NCBI GenBank assembly: GCA_949128115.1
Contig: OX421962.1
Coordinates: 63,467,787-63,531,786 of the forward strand
From: Anaspis maculata
Taxonomy: Eukaryota; Arthropoda; Insecta; Coleoptera; Scraptiidae
Length of the DNA: 64,000 bases
Direction: 5' to 3'
Shown here one piece after another: positions 10,198 through 42,425 of this stretch; the first letter of the stretch is position 1; the number at the start of each line of letters is the position of its first letter. The position numbers and the translations under genes were made by a program. Under the pieces are notes generated by a model, which was given only the letters and a program-made list of their open reading frames with translations, searched no databases and had not been told where the DNA came from.

Positions 10198-12682
10198 ATG
10201 GGTCTCCTGCTCTACACGTTGGTGCTACTAGCCCTCATCACAGTTCTTTGGAAAGTCAGTTCTGCGGCTAGATATTACCTGAAATATATATTTTTTGGAT
10301 TATCCAGTTTAGTAATGGCCTGCGCACCGATACCTTTGATGTTGCCCAGACCTAGGGACAGCAGAAACGCACTGTACGTATCTCTAGGTATATGATTTTC
10401 TATTTCTTAAAATAAAATGTATAAGAGCAAAAATATGAAACGATGTCGTTCTCATTACAGGATTCCTGCAGCTGGAATTCGGATGTGTTGCAGATGGATA
10501 GGCATCACGACCAGCTTAGAGGGTCAAGAAAATATTGTCCAAAACTCAGGCAGCGTAGTTCTTATGAACCACCAGAGTATGCTGGATCTCTTGATTCTGG
10601 CGGAACTCTGGCCTGCGATGAACAACTGTACGGTCATCTCCAAGAAGCAGATCCTTTACTTTGTCCCCTTCGGTTTCGCAGCTTGGCTCTGGGGTACCAT
10701 TTTTATCAACCGAGGACGAGGTAAAGACGCCCAAGCTGCTTTAAACCAAACAGGACAAAAAATCAAATCGAGAAAAGCGAGACTGCTCATGTTTCCCGAG
10801 GGAACCAGAAATTTCACAGAAAAATTGTTGCCTTTCAAGAAAGGCGCCTTCCACGTGGCCATATCTTCCAAGTGTCCCATTCAACCCGTCGTAGTGAACA
10901 GATACAGGTTCCTTGGCAATCAGAAATTTGACTCAGGTATTATATTACATTTTACAGCGAGGCTTACAGTTTATTTACTCACACTTCAAGTTTGACAATA
11001 CAGTCTTAAAATTAATTATGGCTCCAATATTCATATAAAATAGGGTTACGGCTACATTTCTTCCCACTCCTTTTTCAAGTCTTCTCAGAGTACCGTCAGA
11101 AGCAAAATACTGCATAGGTACATGAAAAATTCTGCCATTAGAAAAAAAACGACAAGGTCTTGCTGTCGTTGCAGTTATGGTCTAATAGAATAAAAGGGTT
11201 ATTGGTTCCTGACTTTATAGTGGATAACTACGTAAGGGCTTCTTCATGGCTATGTTAAATTTTTTGGAGTTATTTTGATGTATGTAATTTAGTGCTCCGG
11301 ACAGTGGGTACATGATTTTGCTCTGGAGTAAGTTTGGCCTCCCAGAGGTCAACCGGAAGGTCGGAAGACCTCAATCTACCCCACTGACGACATCTTTCCT
11401 GAAAATGAATAGGTACATTAGGAATTTCATATCAACCAAGCTGTCATTATCATCATGATATCCCTGCTGGGTTCACTTATTGGTCCAGTCATTATGTTCA
11501 AAAAACCCTAGCAACTTCGGAAAAAATAGTAGAGGGTTGAAATTTTGTACACATGTTCTTCAAATAGTAAAAAATGAACTAAAGAAAGTCCCTTAGAATC
11601 CGAGCTTAGGAATCGATGATAAAGATAGTCAAGTGTTGAAAACCAGTTTTTTTGGGCGAAAAAGTCATTCAGGGCTATTCTGTATGGATATTGACTTGAG
11701 TCAACATTGACAGTGTGACACTAAATTGACATTCTCCATTGTGTTTCATTATTAGAATGACAATTTAGTGTCACAATATCAATGTTGAGTTGAGTCAATA
11801 TCCATACAGAATAGCCCTGATTGTCTTATTAGCTCAAGATTTTTTTTTGCAATTGGATGATTGCATGTTACCATTTCAAGAATTTCCATATACAACATTT
11901 TGACAGTTGCCTAGAAGACAGATCCAAGATGGCGGCCAAGAAGAAAAAACAGTTGACTGCCTACATTATTTTTGAGAATGGAGAACGGTATTTTTTGTTG
12001 ATGGTCACATTTCATTTATAATTTTCAATAGAAAAACCAAGTTACACTCCAGTACCTAAGAAAACCACTGATTAATTAGGGAAAAAAAATGTTGATTTTT
12101 TTCCCAAATATACCTACTTCAAAACGGTTCTAGGTTCAATTTTTTTTAATGGCTCAAAGCACCATCAAAAGCAAAAATTGCGAATATATGAATATGGTGA
12201 TTTTCATATATCCAGCTCTTTTGGCTACTGAGATATAAAATAGTATATGCATTATAATACAAGTTTTATAAGACATCGTATTGTCACACGCCTCATTTAA
12301 AAGCATGAGGAGCGAAGTGACTGATGAGCTCCGCCCGTCAAGTGACTCCTTTATGCCTACTACGCACTCTGACTCGGTCCATTTCATGAAATCCGTTTTG
12401 CAACTTTAGGCTCAGCTGTTCAACAAGTCGTATAGAATTACAATATACATAATATTATTATAAGTTCTATATAGTATGACTCGAGTATAGTATGATGATA
12501 TTAATCAATACTTTTGACTTGTAGGTCACATAAACATCAAAATTTTACCGGCGATTTCAACCGAGAACTACACACTGGAAAATATGGAGGAGCTGATGCA
12601 AAAAACTTACAACGTCATGGCAGAAAATGTCGACAAGTTAACCCAGGAAGTGAATGAGAAGACTTCCAAAAAGACTAATTAA
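10198..12682 (+). CDS. Agpat1: 1-acyl-sn-glycerol-3-phosphate acyltransferase (LPAAT)
   Basis: Coding exons 10198-10373, 10461-10936 and 12525-12682 join in frame to 269 aa (the introns have GT donors and AG acceptors). The enzyme acylates lysophosphatidic acid to phosphatidic acid in ER phospholipid and triacylglycerol synthesis. Visible motifs: the catalytic NHQSMLD (residues 95-101, NHx4D), GTIFINR (137-143), FPEGTR (170-175) and PIQPVVV (198-204). Hydrophobic segments cover residues ~3-18 and ~28-45. Length suits AGPAT1/2. The start ATG lies two bases inside an exon that begins at 10196, so a 5' UTR exon is upstream. It has A at -3 and G at +4. Whether it is nearer AGPAT1 or AGPAT2 cannot be settled by eye. 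Confidence 0.93.
11669..11820. mobile_element. Hairpin MITE in acyltransferase intron 2
   Basis: Inverted repeats of about 60 bp begin TCAGGGCTATTCTGTATGGA at 11669 and end with its reverse complement at 11820. They enclose a short loop near 11740-11755. No coding capacity. The terminal CTATTCTGTA word is shared with hairpins at 23727-23847 and 34730-34861, which suggests one related group. No target duplication was convincing. Confidence 0.75.
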
Positions 12683-12716
12683 TTGTAGATTTTTTTTCTA
12701 TTTAAACGAATCGAAG

Positions 12717-12798
12717 AATAAATTATATTTTTATGTGTAAGTAGAGATATAGCTACTGAAGAAAGTACCTAATTTTGATATGTGTTATACACAATAAA
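12717..12798 (+). promoter_or_regulatory. Poly(A) signals of the acyltransferase gene
   Basis: AATAAA at 12717-12722 and again at 12793-12798, 35 and 111 bp after the stop codon. The second is followed by a T/GT-rich stretch (TCTGTTTGTTACACTTT), the usual downstream element, so it is the likelier site. Confidence 0.6.
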
Positions 12799-13290
12799 GA
12801 ATCTGTTTGTTACACTTTCTAGTTTGACTATTCACTTGAAACTTTTCAAGTAAGTACCTAAGTACCTGCTTAAAGAAAATTGAAGAGGCCTAAGGTGTCA
12901 TATTTAAGCGAGTATTTAAGCCATTAGGGAGATGATCCATGTCAAATTCAATGAAATTAGGTGATTCTTGAAACCAACTAATGAGAATATGGACACCAGA
13001 ATAAAATTTGGAGACAGAAGGGCTGAAAACAAAACTTTTATTTTTTGGAGCATGCAAAAAGTTTGCATTAGCATTAGCCGAGGCATTAGCATTAGAGAAG
13101 AGCTACCTACTAGTAGACGATTTTCGCTACGTAATTTCGAACATTTTCACTTGCTTCGAGAGCTGAAAACCTCACCGCGCGCAAAAAAAAATCTACAGGA
13201 TTTTTACGTGTGGTTCCGCATTTGAAGTTTTGCAATATTGTTGGAGGATGATCCCAACCTTTTTTTCCCTATACATAGTAATAATGGTAC
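12799..13290. other. Intergenic, nothing recognised
   Basis: Sequence after the acyltransferase 3' end and before a SINE. Only short open frames. A small direct repeat (GCATTAGC, three times) lies at 13066-13098. Confidence 0.4.
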
Positions 13291-13470
13291 GACCCAGTCG
13301 GTAGCACGGTGAGCTCGGCCCCGCTTTCAAAGGCGAAGGTCCCGGGTTCAAATCCGCACTGGGCCAGATGGACTTTTTCACTCGTTTCCTTGTACTGGGG
13401 CATCTACTATCGTGCGGTCATACCCCGGGAAAAGGGATGAAACGAGAAAGCCATCGAAACAAAACCACAC
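13291..13470 (+). mobile_element. tRNA-headed SINE (family 2), copy 1
   Basis: The head 13291-13366 can fold like a tRNA: CCCAGT at the start pairs with ACTGGG at the end. An A-box-like CGGTAGCACGGTGAG and a consensus B box GGTTCAAATCC sit at tRNA-like spacing. The body (CTACTATCGTGCGGTCA…GGGAAAAGGGATGAAACGA) resembles that of a second copy at 56721-56935. I call it a SINE and not a tRNA gene because the body repeats with the head. Confidence 0.6.
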
Positions 13471-14885
13471 TGATTAATCCCCACTGTTCCAAAAATGTCC
13501 GTTGTTATTGTCAATACTGTTATCGTTACTGAAAAACCTGCTAATAACCTAGTAGTTAATGCAGGTCAAAAAAAAAATGGTATCAGTAATATTGATTGGG
13601 AACATTGAAAAAAAAACCGCTGTTGAACTGGGCAGTGAAAATTGCTCGCTTTTTTGCCTGGCATTCTCCCGAAAATAGTGTTACGCATTTCGCGTACCGG
13701 TTCGAATATAATTGAGACGATCGTTTTAAAACACACACTGTTTATTACTGCGTACTACAATAACTACACGCCAACAATTATTTATTTAGGAATATCGCTG
13801 TGATTACTACTCGCTTTAAATCCGCTCGCTATACCACTTCGCATTCAAATTCATAACTGCTCGTGAGGCGACGATTGATGCCTCATATAGGTCCGACTAA
13901 TTCATCTCGAATGTTCCATGCATTCTGCAGCAGTTTTCACAGTGACCCGGCATATGGTTTTTTAGGCGGCTCGACTCCCAAATAATCACACACCTTTCGC
14001 GTGCTTCCAGTGCGTTCTGGTATGATGTGGCACCGCCGCCAAAATGGACAGATGTAGCTTGACCCACTGCTGAAGTCTCCATAAGTTGTACGGGAAAAAG
14101 CCTACACGCGCGCTCAGGAACACACCAGAACGCTCCGCACTTATACACCGTATTGTACAGTTGTACACTGCGATCTAATGGGGAGAGTCTAGAAAGATTG
14201 CGTGTTATCCAGAATCGCCGCTCGTAACAATTGGTCTCTCGCATGTTTGACTTCATAAATGGTATCTGCTGATGCGGAAATGTAGGACAAGACATCAAAC
14301 GCGCCGATTTTTCATCGGTGTAGGTGTGCATCATTCTTGTAGGTGAAACAAAAATTTTCGTACTAGCCGAAGACTTTATATTTTAAACAGTGAAGGAGTG
14401 AAGGACGATAGCGACATTATGGTGACTGATGCTGTTGAGGTTTATGATAGAGTCATACGTTACATTTTCATTGGGTAGGTACCTATAGCGATATTAAAAA
14501 GTGGTTACGTCGTAGGGGCTCCAGCACTTTCAAATTTCAAGGACCCCCTGGGGACCGAATCGAAAGAGCACGGTCGTTTGTGGCATCTATATTATCAATT
14601 TTCGTGCTTTTGTCATCAAGTGCAAGGTTCATGTCACTATAATTAACCTCCGGACAATTAGGGTCGGGGTTGGCGACAGCGCCAAAATAAAGTGAACCTG
14701 AGCCCCGAGGACCCCAGGTAAATGAAAATGAAAATGGCTATAGCAGATAAGTAAGACTTAATCTTACATTACAATTAAAAAATGGTGGGAAACTACATCA
14801 AAACGAGTCAATTCTTCATGGTCTTATAGATGAAAAAAAAAATATGGAAATTTTTTTGCGCACTAGCCGAATACTGGGTTTGTGT
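13471..14885. other. Intergenic with one unrecognised open frame
   Basis: A 145-codon frame on the - strand (13897-14334, product starting MMHTYTDEKSARL) is rich in Cys, His and Arg. It matches no family I know and has no supporting splice or repeat evidence. 13680-13870 looks like degenerate mobile DNA, but I cannot classify it. Confidence 0.3.
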
Positions 14886-16405
14886 TGATAAAAAATAAGC
14901 ATAGGCATTTGCTTAGGTTTTTGAGGAGTTGCTAAGCAGACTTTCCCTGGCAACTAACGCCTATGAATTCCAAGCAAATGCTTTATGCTTATTTTTTATT
15001 AATATCCACTATCCATCAATAGGCCTTATGAATAAAGATTAACAATGGGGTACTTGCCTAGTTTTTTTTTATTGGCTTAATCGATAGCATGGTTAAAAAT
15101 AATGTACCCGTATTTTTTCTTTTTCCTAAATTCCCAAAATTGTGGCCGCAATGCGTGTTTTAAAAATATATTTGTGACGTCACAAATATATTAGGTATAG
15201 AACATAGAAGGACTCTTTTTCCTCGTTGGGTTGGCAATGATATAACGTCGCCAAGGTGCCGTTTTCAAACAACAAGATCTGAGTCTGACTGACAACGTCA
15301 AACCGCCGACCGTAATTTCTTCCTGTGCCCTTGAATGCTTTGATCGAGGCTTTGATCTACGCGGTAAGTACCTACTCGTTTTGTTCATTTCTTGTTTAAC
15401 CTAACTAGTCTCTTACTTTAGTCTTCTGTGCTGTCCACCTAAAAGCCTTTCGCATGTTTGTCACCCGTGCTCTGACCTGGCTGACCCTCGGCTTCATTTC
15501 GGACATCAGTGTTCCTGCTCCCCACATTTTATTTGGAGATCCATCGCGTCCTCCCCACATGGATCTCTTGTAGCTCTAAAGTATTACCTATCCGGAATTG
15601 TATGCTAATGATGAACCTATAAAAGCTCACTGTTCATTTTCAGCCTCTTATTTCTGTGCTATTGGTGATCCTCCAGATTTTCCCCTGGAAATAAATTATC
15701 TCGACTGAGACAGTGTTATAAGAGGTTTCTGGAGTCAGTTTCTTCGAAACCTTGTTCGACTTTATTGTCTAAATGCTCATGGTAAGAGAATTCGATAGGA
15801 AACCGGTTTTGCGATAGCATGTTCAAAATGACAGTGTCACAGTGACATCCCTGACATTCTTGATTATTCCATTGTCACACAGTCAGACCAACCCCACTCA
15901 AAATCCCTGTCCTGGCGCGAAGCTTTTAGGAGGATTTTTCAAATTCGTTTTTTTCTGTAGAAAACGACGGGATTTTTGTGAAATTCTCAGTAGAGTCCCC
16001 TTATCACTTATACTAGCAATCAAAAGTATTTCCAGCTGAATCTATTCCATTGGCAAGTACCCAATTGCTTTTGCTTGATTTTTGTTCCTAGAAAATTCTC
16101 AAAAAACTCAGAAACTTCAAGGAACTCATTAATTTAGGTTTCACTGAGCATTTGAGTAATTATGATTGAAATAATAACATTGGTTTAAAGTCTCATTTCC
16201 TAAATGTTTCTCCGTTTTTTGCTGGAAGATTTTAAGCAAAAGCAATTGCTTAATCTTTATTCATAAGGCCCAATGGGTAGTATTAATAAAAAATAAGCAT
16301 AAGCATTTGCTTGAATTTCATAGGCGTTGCTAGGGAAAGTCTGCTTAGCAACTCGTCAAAAACCTAAGCAAATGCTTGTGCTTATTTTTTATTAATACTA
16401 CCCCA
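14886..16405. mobile_element. Composite fold-back with hairpin-containing ends
   Basis: The outer ~155 bp at each side are inverted copies of each other. Each contains its own ~118-bp hairpin (14886-15003 and about 16281-16400, arms ATAAAAAATAAGCATA…CATTTGCTT and reverse) followed inward by GGCCTTATGAATAAAGATT (15023-15041; reversed at 16251-16270). About 1.2 kb of unrelated sequence without a long open frame lies between. Either a fold-back transposon or two MITEs plus flanking DNA that moved or inverted together. Confidence 0.6.
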
Positions 16406-17304
16406 TTGACTGTAGTTTTTGTCATTTCGTATGCAAGGTCCATGTCACTGACCCCCGGACTACAGGGTCGTGACAGGACGGGGTCCATTTTGATTTTTGG
16501 TTAAGATTTCAAATTTCAAAAAGTCCGGCCCTGGCCTGCCCCCTGCCCCATCACGTCACGCCACCACCCTTCCAATTTTGAATTGTCGAACATAAACGAA
16601 TAAAACGACTAACGACGAATGGAGCGACGGCGATAATGATAATTATTATTTACCATGTACTTCAATGCCATCTACTAGGGCATCTATACCTAGTTAGTAG
16701 GTAGGTACCGTAGGTACCTATTCTCCCAAAGCGCGCCTGCACTCCCAGTGATATCTCCATCTCAAATTTCTCGTACCGTACCTACCTCCGTTCGCGTTCC
16801 TTGAAATCTCAATAACACGAAATTGACCTACGCAGAACACACCTGGACGCAAACTCTTATGATAGGAATTAAATGAATGAGGATCCAGACAAAATCGATT
16901 CAATCCTTGGACTTTGATTATTGGACCACATGGTATGCAACCAATAAAACGCCGAAGCGTTGATGCGCACGCGTCACTCTATTGATGTTGTCGACAATAA
17001 TTTTCAAAAATCATCGCAATCCCTTCAAAATAATATCCTAATTGTGATTGTCATTAAATGACAGATTTGCCACCATTATCAGACGCAATCGGCCTTTCAT
17101 GTCGTAAATTGTCAGCGGCTTATCTTGATACAAAGGCGGTGGTTTTCGAAAATAACGTCATCGGAAATGTATGAATCATGCGCACAGACAGTCTCGGGTT
17201 ATTATTCGGCCATGTTCATTGATGTAAGTGGTACTTCTAAGCAGTGGTGGTGAAGTTTTCAACCGTCTTTTTTGGAAGAGGGTGCGTTCAGTTCCGGCCT
17301 AAAA
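16406..17304. promoter_or_regulatory. Upstream region and 5' UTR of dynamin
   Basis: No coding exon recognised. The region directly 5' of the dynamin start codon (about 17040-17304) is less AT-rich and must hold at least part of the 5' UTR and possibly the promoter. I see no unambiguous TATA box or initiator. Repeats of GTAGGTACC occur around 16690-16720. Confidence 0.3.
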
Positions 17305-39081
<21,777 letters not shown>

Positions 39082-39537
39082 GTTCTAGTCAAAATTCGAT
39101 GGTGGGACCAACCTTGAAAGGGTTACTCAGTGAATACAATTTATCTAAGCAAAAGCAAGCTGCTATCCGTTCTTGATTCCTATAGTGTGAAAAACAAAAA
39201 CGAAAACCATTTATGTGATTTGTGTACATATACATACTACAATGTAAGGGTAAAGACTTATATTTTATTTTTTAGAAAACTTTTCTAACTTCTAGAATTT
39301 AGTTAACATAATGTATAACATGCTGACAGTAATTTTTTTAATGAAAATCTATTATTTACAAGACTAGTCTCTTTGTATAGTATTATTTTGAGTTGTTTTC
39401 TTTCTGATTTTCGCAATCAAGGTGACTTCTTGGTTCATAAGGTTTTAAAGCATACTTCCAAGCAGTCATCTTGATAGAAGTTACAACTGAATATTTTGTT
39501 TTATTAATGACTAATAATTTAATCAGTTGAATGTGTA

Positions 39538-39543
39538 AATAAA
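39538..39543 (+). promoter_or_regulatory. Poly(A) signal of the distal dynamin isoform
   Basis: AATAAA 457 bp after the stop at 39081, followed by a GT/T-rich stretch (CGTTTTATTTGT). Confidence 0.55.
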
Positions 39544-39645
39544 TATAAAACGTTTTATTTGTACAATGCGTCCCTGTCTTGGGTCTTATGTAAGTTACAC
39601 CGCTATCTACAACACTTTATATACATATATTTTTCACTCCTTTTA

Positions 39646-39726
39646 TACCCTAGACACACTAGAAAGCTTAATGACGATCAACAGCTTAATGATCATCAAA
39701 GCTTTCTATATTGTGTCCAGGGTATT
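39646..39726. mobile_element. MITE of the ACCCTAGACACACT group, copy 2 (short)
   Basis: It starts ATACCCTAGACACACTAGAA and ends TTGTGTCCAGGGTAT, the complement. 81 bp, an internally shortened relative of the copies at 34367 and 40676. It abuts a SINE fragment. Confidence 0.65.
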
Positions 39727-39845
39727 TTAACGTCGGCCTATTTCCGCTGCCAAGGCTCAACACCAACGCCCGTGAACGCTTTCTTCCACCACACCGGAAA
39801 TCTTGCCACGCCAGTGCCATTCTTCATGGTTAAAAACAGGTGATT
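39727..39845 (-). mobile_element. SINE family 1 body fragment
   Basis: The reverse complement matches the body of the SINE at 7775-8105 over ~110 bp (blocks AACGTCGG, ACACCGGAAAT, GGTTAAAAAC). The tRNA-like head is missing. Confidence 0.6.
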
Positions 39846-39982
39846 CTTTCGGCAAACGGCAAATTTGAAAAGAATTTTTATTTAAACTACATACCGTATC
39901 GTACTGGCCACTTTCCGACTCGCAAACGTGTGTCATACTGGCGCTCGACTTTTATCACATCGACCGCAGTGCGGGTTGAGGT

Positions 39983-40128
39983 TGTGGCGGCTCTCATGTG
40001 GGCATGTGACGGAGGAACTGTTGTCTCCCTCGATAGCTTAGTGGTCAGAGTATCCATCCGGCAAATGGAAGACCCGGGTTCGAGTCCCGGTCAGGGTAGA
40101 CACTTTTTCTCCGTCACATCGCGCCATA
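39983..40128 (+). repeat. 5' LTR of the TRIM
   Basis: 146 bp containing the tRNA-like unit. A perfect 10-bp inverted repeat (TGTGACGGAG 40005-40014, CTCCGTCACA 40109-40118) encloses that unit, so the LTR can fold with the tRNA-like part at the tip. The element's TG start is canonical; the other terminus is TA instead of CA. Confidence 0.8.
40026..40100 (+). other. tRNA-like Pol III unit in the 5' LTR
   Basis: It has an A-box-like TAGCTTAGTGGTCAGAG, an anticodon-type stem TCCAT/ATGGA with a 7-nt loop, and a perfect T arm (CCGGG-TTCGAGT-CCCGG) holding the B box. T5 at 40103-40107 could stop Pol III. The loop has C, not T, at position 33 and the acceptor stem pairs only in part, so it is not scored as a working tRNA gene. 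General resemblance is to tRNA-Asp or -Glu. Confidence 0.6.
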
Positions 40129-40355
40129 AATGGTGACCCCGAACAAAAGCAGCACGCACGCAACATGCAACTCAGGTAAAGAGGTACAAAGCAAGCAACG
40201 AACAAATAAACAGCACCGCCACTTCCCTGTCCTACGTCCACCCACGTCCTATCCGTCGCCCTAGGTGGGAGGTACTGAACAACGGTCAACGGTCCATAAG
40301 TACGGCGAACGCAGGGGTACATACGAGACGAACGACGTCTCTGGAGGGGGAGTAC

Positions 40356-40501
40356 TGTGGCGGCTCTCATGTGGGCATGTGACGGAGGAACTGTTGTCTC
40401 CCTCGATAGCTTAGTGGTCAGAGTATCCATCCGGCAAATGGAAGACCCCGGTTCGAGTCCCGGTCAGGGTAGACACTTTTTCTCCGTCACATCGCGCCAT
40501 A
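40356..40501 (+). repeat. 3' LTR of the TRIM
   Basis: Identical to the 5' LTR except for one G-to-C change in the T arm of the tRNA-like unit (GACCCCGG versus GACCCGGG), which breaks one T-stem pair. The tRNA-like unit lies at about 40399-40473. Confidence 0.8.
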
Positions 40502-40675
40502 AGGTCATACCAAAAGCTTTATGAGCGACTTAACTTCAATCTGAGTTAGTTATGACACAGCCAATAACAAAACTCGGATTAAAGATAACTTGCTCGTAAA
40601 ATTTTTGCTGGAACCCGCAGTGAAAGGTATTGCTACCCTTAGAATTTCTCAGTTTCTTTCGCTTCCTGAATAATA

Positions 40676-40846
40676 ATACCCTGGACACACTAGAAAGCTT
40701 GATGATCAATTACGGATCGTCATTTAACTTGCCTTACGCAAGGGGAAATTGCCATTATCTTTCCCTTGCTGCCTTGCCTTAGCTGTCTTCAAGACAGCAA
40801 GGCAAGTTGAATGACGATCCACTCCTCAGTCTGTCTAGGGTACCTA
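40676..40846. mobile_element. MITE of the ACCCTAGACACACT group, copy 3
   Basis: It starts ATACCCTGGACACACTAGAA and ends TCTGTCTAGGGTA. Inner arms share GGATCGTCATTTAACTTGCC and its complement. 171 bp. Confidence 0.65.
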
Positions 40847-41107
40847 CCTATGCAAATTTGTTGTAGAGGGATTCGTTGACAAAATTTTGGGTGACGAGTA
40901 CCTACCTCATAGCAGTCTTACGTCCTATTTAGGAAGCGGTGTTCTAGTTCTACTCTGCCTGAAAACATGACCTTGAAAATTTTTTGTCTGTCGCAGGACT
41001 TCTCATCGTAGTATCCTTTCTGCAAGGTCGATCCTTGAAACTTGATAATTTTCAATTATTTAATGCCAACGTTTCATGCTACAATTGAAATAATCGTATA
41101 TTATATA

Positions 41108-41216
41108 CCAAGGTTGTGAAGAATGCTATTATAGCTGCGGCGCCAGTTTGCAAATCCCGAAGCGCAGCTGAGGGATATAAGGCGCCAAAGCAATAATAGC
41201 GTTCACAATCGTGGTT
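41108..41216. mobile_element. GC-rich hairpin MITE, copy 1
   Basis: Arms GGTTGTGAA…GCTATTATAGC…GGCGCC and complement enclose CCCGAAGCGCAGCTGAGGGA. A second, left-truncated copy is at 41357-41438 in the same orientation. Both are followed by a TATACTATTTTT…ACTAGCAAAC tail, which recurs reversed near 43300-43380 and 50090-50165. Confidence 0.6.
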
Positions 41217-41356
41217 TCTGATATACTATTTTTTTTACAACTAGCAAACATTAAATCCTAATTTGTAACGATTTTTGAGAATATTATTATGTGACAGAAG
41301 GTTTATAATGGTGATAGGCTGACAGGTGGTTATTAATGTGACAGTCAGCGCCAGCA

Positions 41357-41438
41357 GCGCTGCGGCGCCTGTTTAAATCCCGAAGCGCAGCTGAGGGATA
41401 TAAGGCGCCAAAGCTATAACAACGTTCACAACCGTGGT
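41357..41438. mobile_element. GC-rich hairpin MITE, copy 2 (truncated)
   Basis: Shares CCCGAAGCGCAGCTGAGGGA and GGCGCCAAAGC with copy 1, 250 bp upstream. The left arm is mostly lost. Confidence 0.55.
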
Positions 41439-41929
41439 TTATATACTATTTTTCTTACTACTAGCAAACAATTTATTATTATTATTGAGATTCCCACTCA
41501 ACAGGTAGATACCCATTTACAGAGTGAGGCGCACATCAACCTCAAAGAGAAGAGAAAAAAAAGACAACAGGAAAAGAACCGCGATCACTCAACACCGCCA
41601 GAAGCAGATCCATCAAAGCAAGACCTGATCTGGCCAACAGAACAAGAGAATATGTCAATTCGATTCTGGACACTCGTATAATTAGAGCACATTTGATGCA
41701 TGGGAGAAGCCCTAAGAACATTAGTATTGGTAGTAGGGAGGTAAAACGTCTCGGTGCATCTTGAATTTACGCGTGGAATAGACCTTTCCAAATTTGCGCT
41801 TGTCCTTTTCTATTATGACGTCATGATTTTGCGTAGATTGGGACAACTGTCAGTATGCAGTCATCTCATAGTGGAAGTGTCAGAGGCATAGGCAAGCACC
41901 GAGCGTAGAAAGGAAAGACTTACCAAAGT

Positions 41930-42045
41930 GGTTATTTATTGCTGTGTTACCTTGTGCAAAAATAATCTGAAGAACCCTCATGTTTCCATGTACAATTTTA
42001 CGGAATACACGCTGGGGCTTGAGAGTTGGAAAAACAAAATTTAAC
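41930..42045 (+). pseudogene. THAP-like zinc-finger remnant
   Basis: The frame encodes CCVTLCKNNLKNPHVSMYNF, then about nine residues, then SWKNKI and a stop. Spacing fits the first half of a THAP domain (C-x4-C-x-N, S-x-Y-x-F, then W). Sequence after the stop gives no second Cys/His pair in this frame. Probably part of an old transposon; different from the THAP-like exon in element K. Confidence 0.4.
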
Positions 42046-42425
42046 CAGACAAGACACGACCCATTTTGTGCAAGAGAACCCCAGGGCTGTTCAAACTTTC
42101 ATCTGGCTTCTCCTTCCTACGGAACCACTCGTCGAAGTTTCTACCCCTGGAACTGTAAGAGTGGCGCACAGTATTTCTGGTGGCATCATTCAAAATTGAG
42201 TTCTGCTGAAGTTTTGATGGACCAGTATCCATCAAATTTGTCTTTTCCGCTTAGCACTTGTCATAAATCAGGGCACTAAAAGTCCTTCAACTGCGATAAT
42301 GAAGTGGTGAATCCTCTGCAGCTACTAATTTTACAGATAGGTAAACAGTAAGTTCTCGAGATACAGCTTTGCCGGAATGAATACGCATTAGTATTTCCAC
42401 CCGTCTTCGCTTTCACTATAGTGGC

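Larger units (their letters stand above)
39983..40501 (+). mobile_element. Miniature LTR retrotransposon (TRIM) with tRNA-like LTRs
   Basis: Two 146-bp direct repeats (39983-40128 and 40356-40501) differ at one base and begin TGTGGCGGC. Both outer flanks are AGGT (39979-39982, 40502-40505), a 4-bp target duplication. Two bases after the left repeat is TGGTGACCCCGAA, matching a primer site for tRNA-Trp as used by CsRn1-type Ty3/gypsy elements (from memory). A purine tract GGAGGGGGAG lies just before the right repeat. The 227-bp interior encodes nothing. These are the parts of a terminal-repeat retrotransposon in miniature, moved in trans. Near-identical repeats imply recent insertion. Confidence 0.85.

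Noticed and set aside
13291..13366. Genuine tRNA gene on the + strand
   Set aside because: Although the arms partly pair, the following body is shared with 56721-56935, so it is a SINE head.
13897..14334. 145-codon open frame on the - strand as a gene
   Set aside because: No recognisable domain, no splice context and no second copy; composition gives no support beyond length.
17272..17304. Earlier in-frame TTG start for dynamin
   Set aside because: Eukaryotic initiation at ATG 17305 in good context fits the usual insect dynamin N-terminus; TTG is not needed.
40026..40100. Functional tRNA gene
   Set aside because: Loop position 33 is C, the acceptor stem pairs only partly, and the unit is inside an LTR duplicated at 40399-40473.
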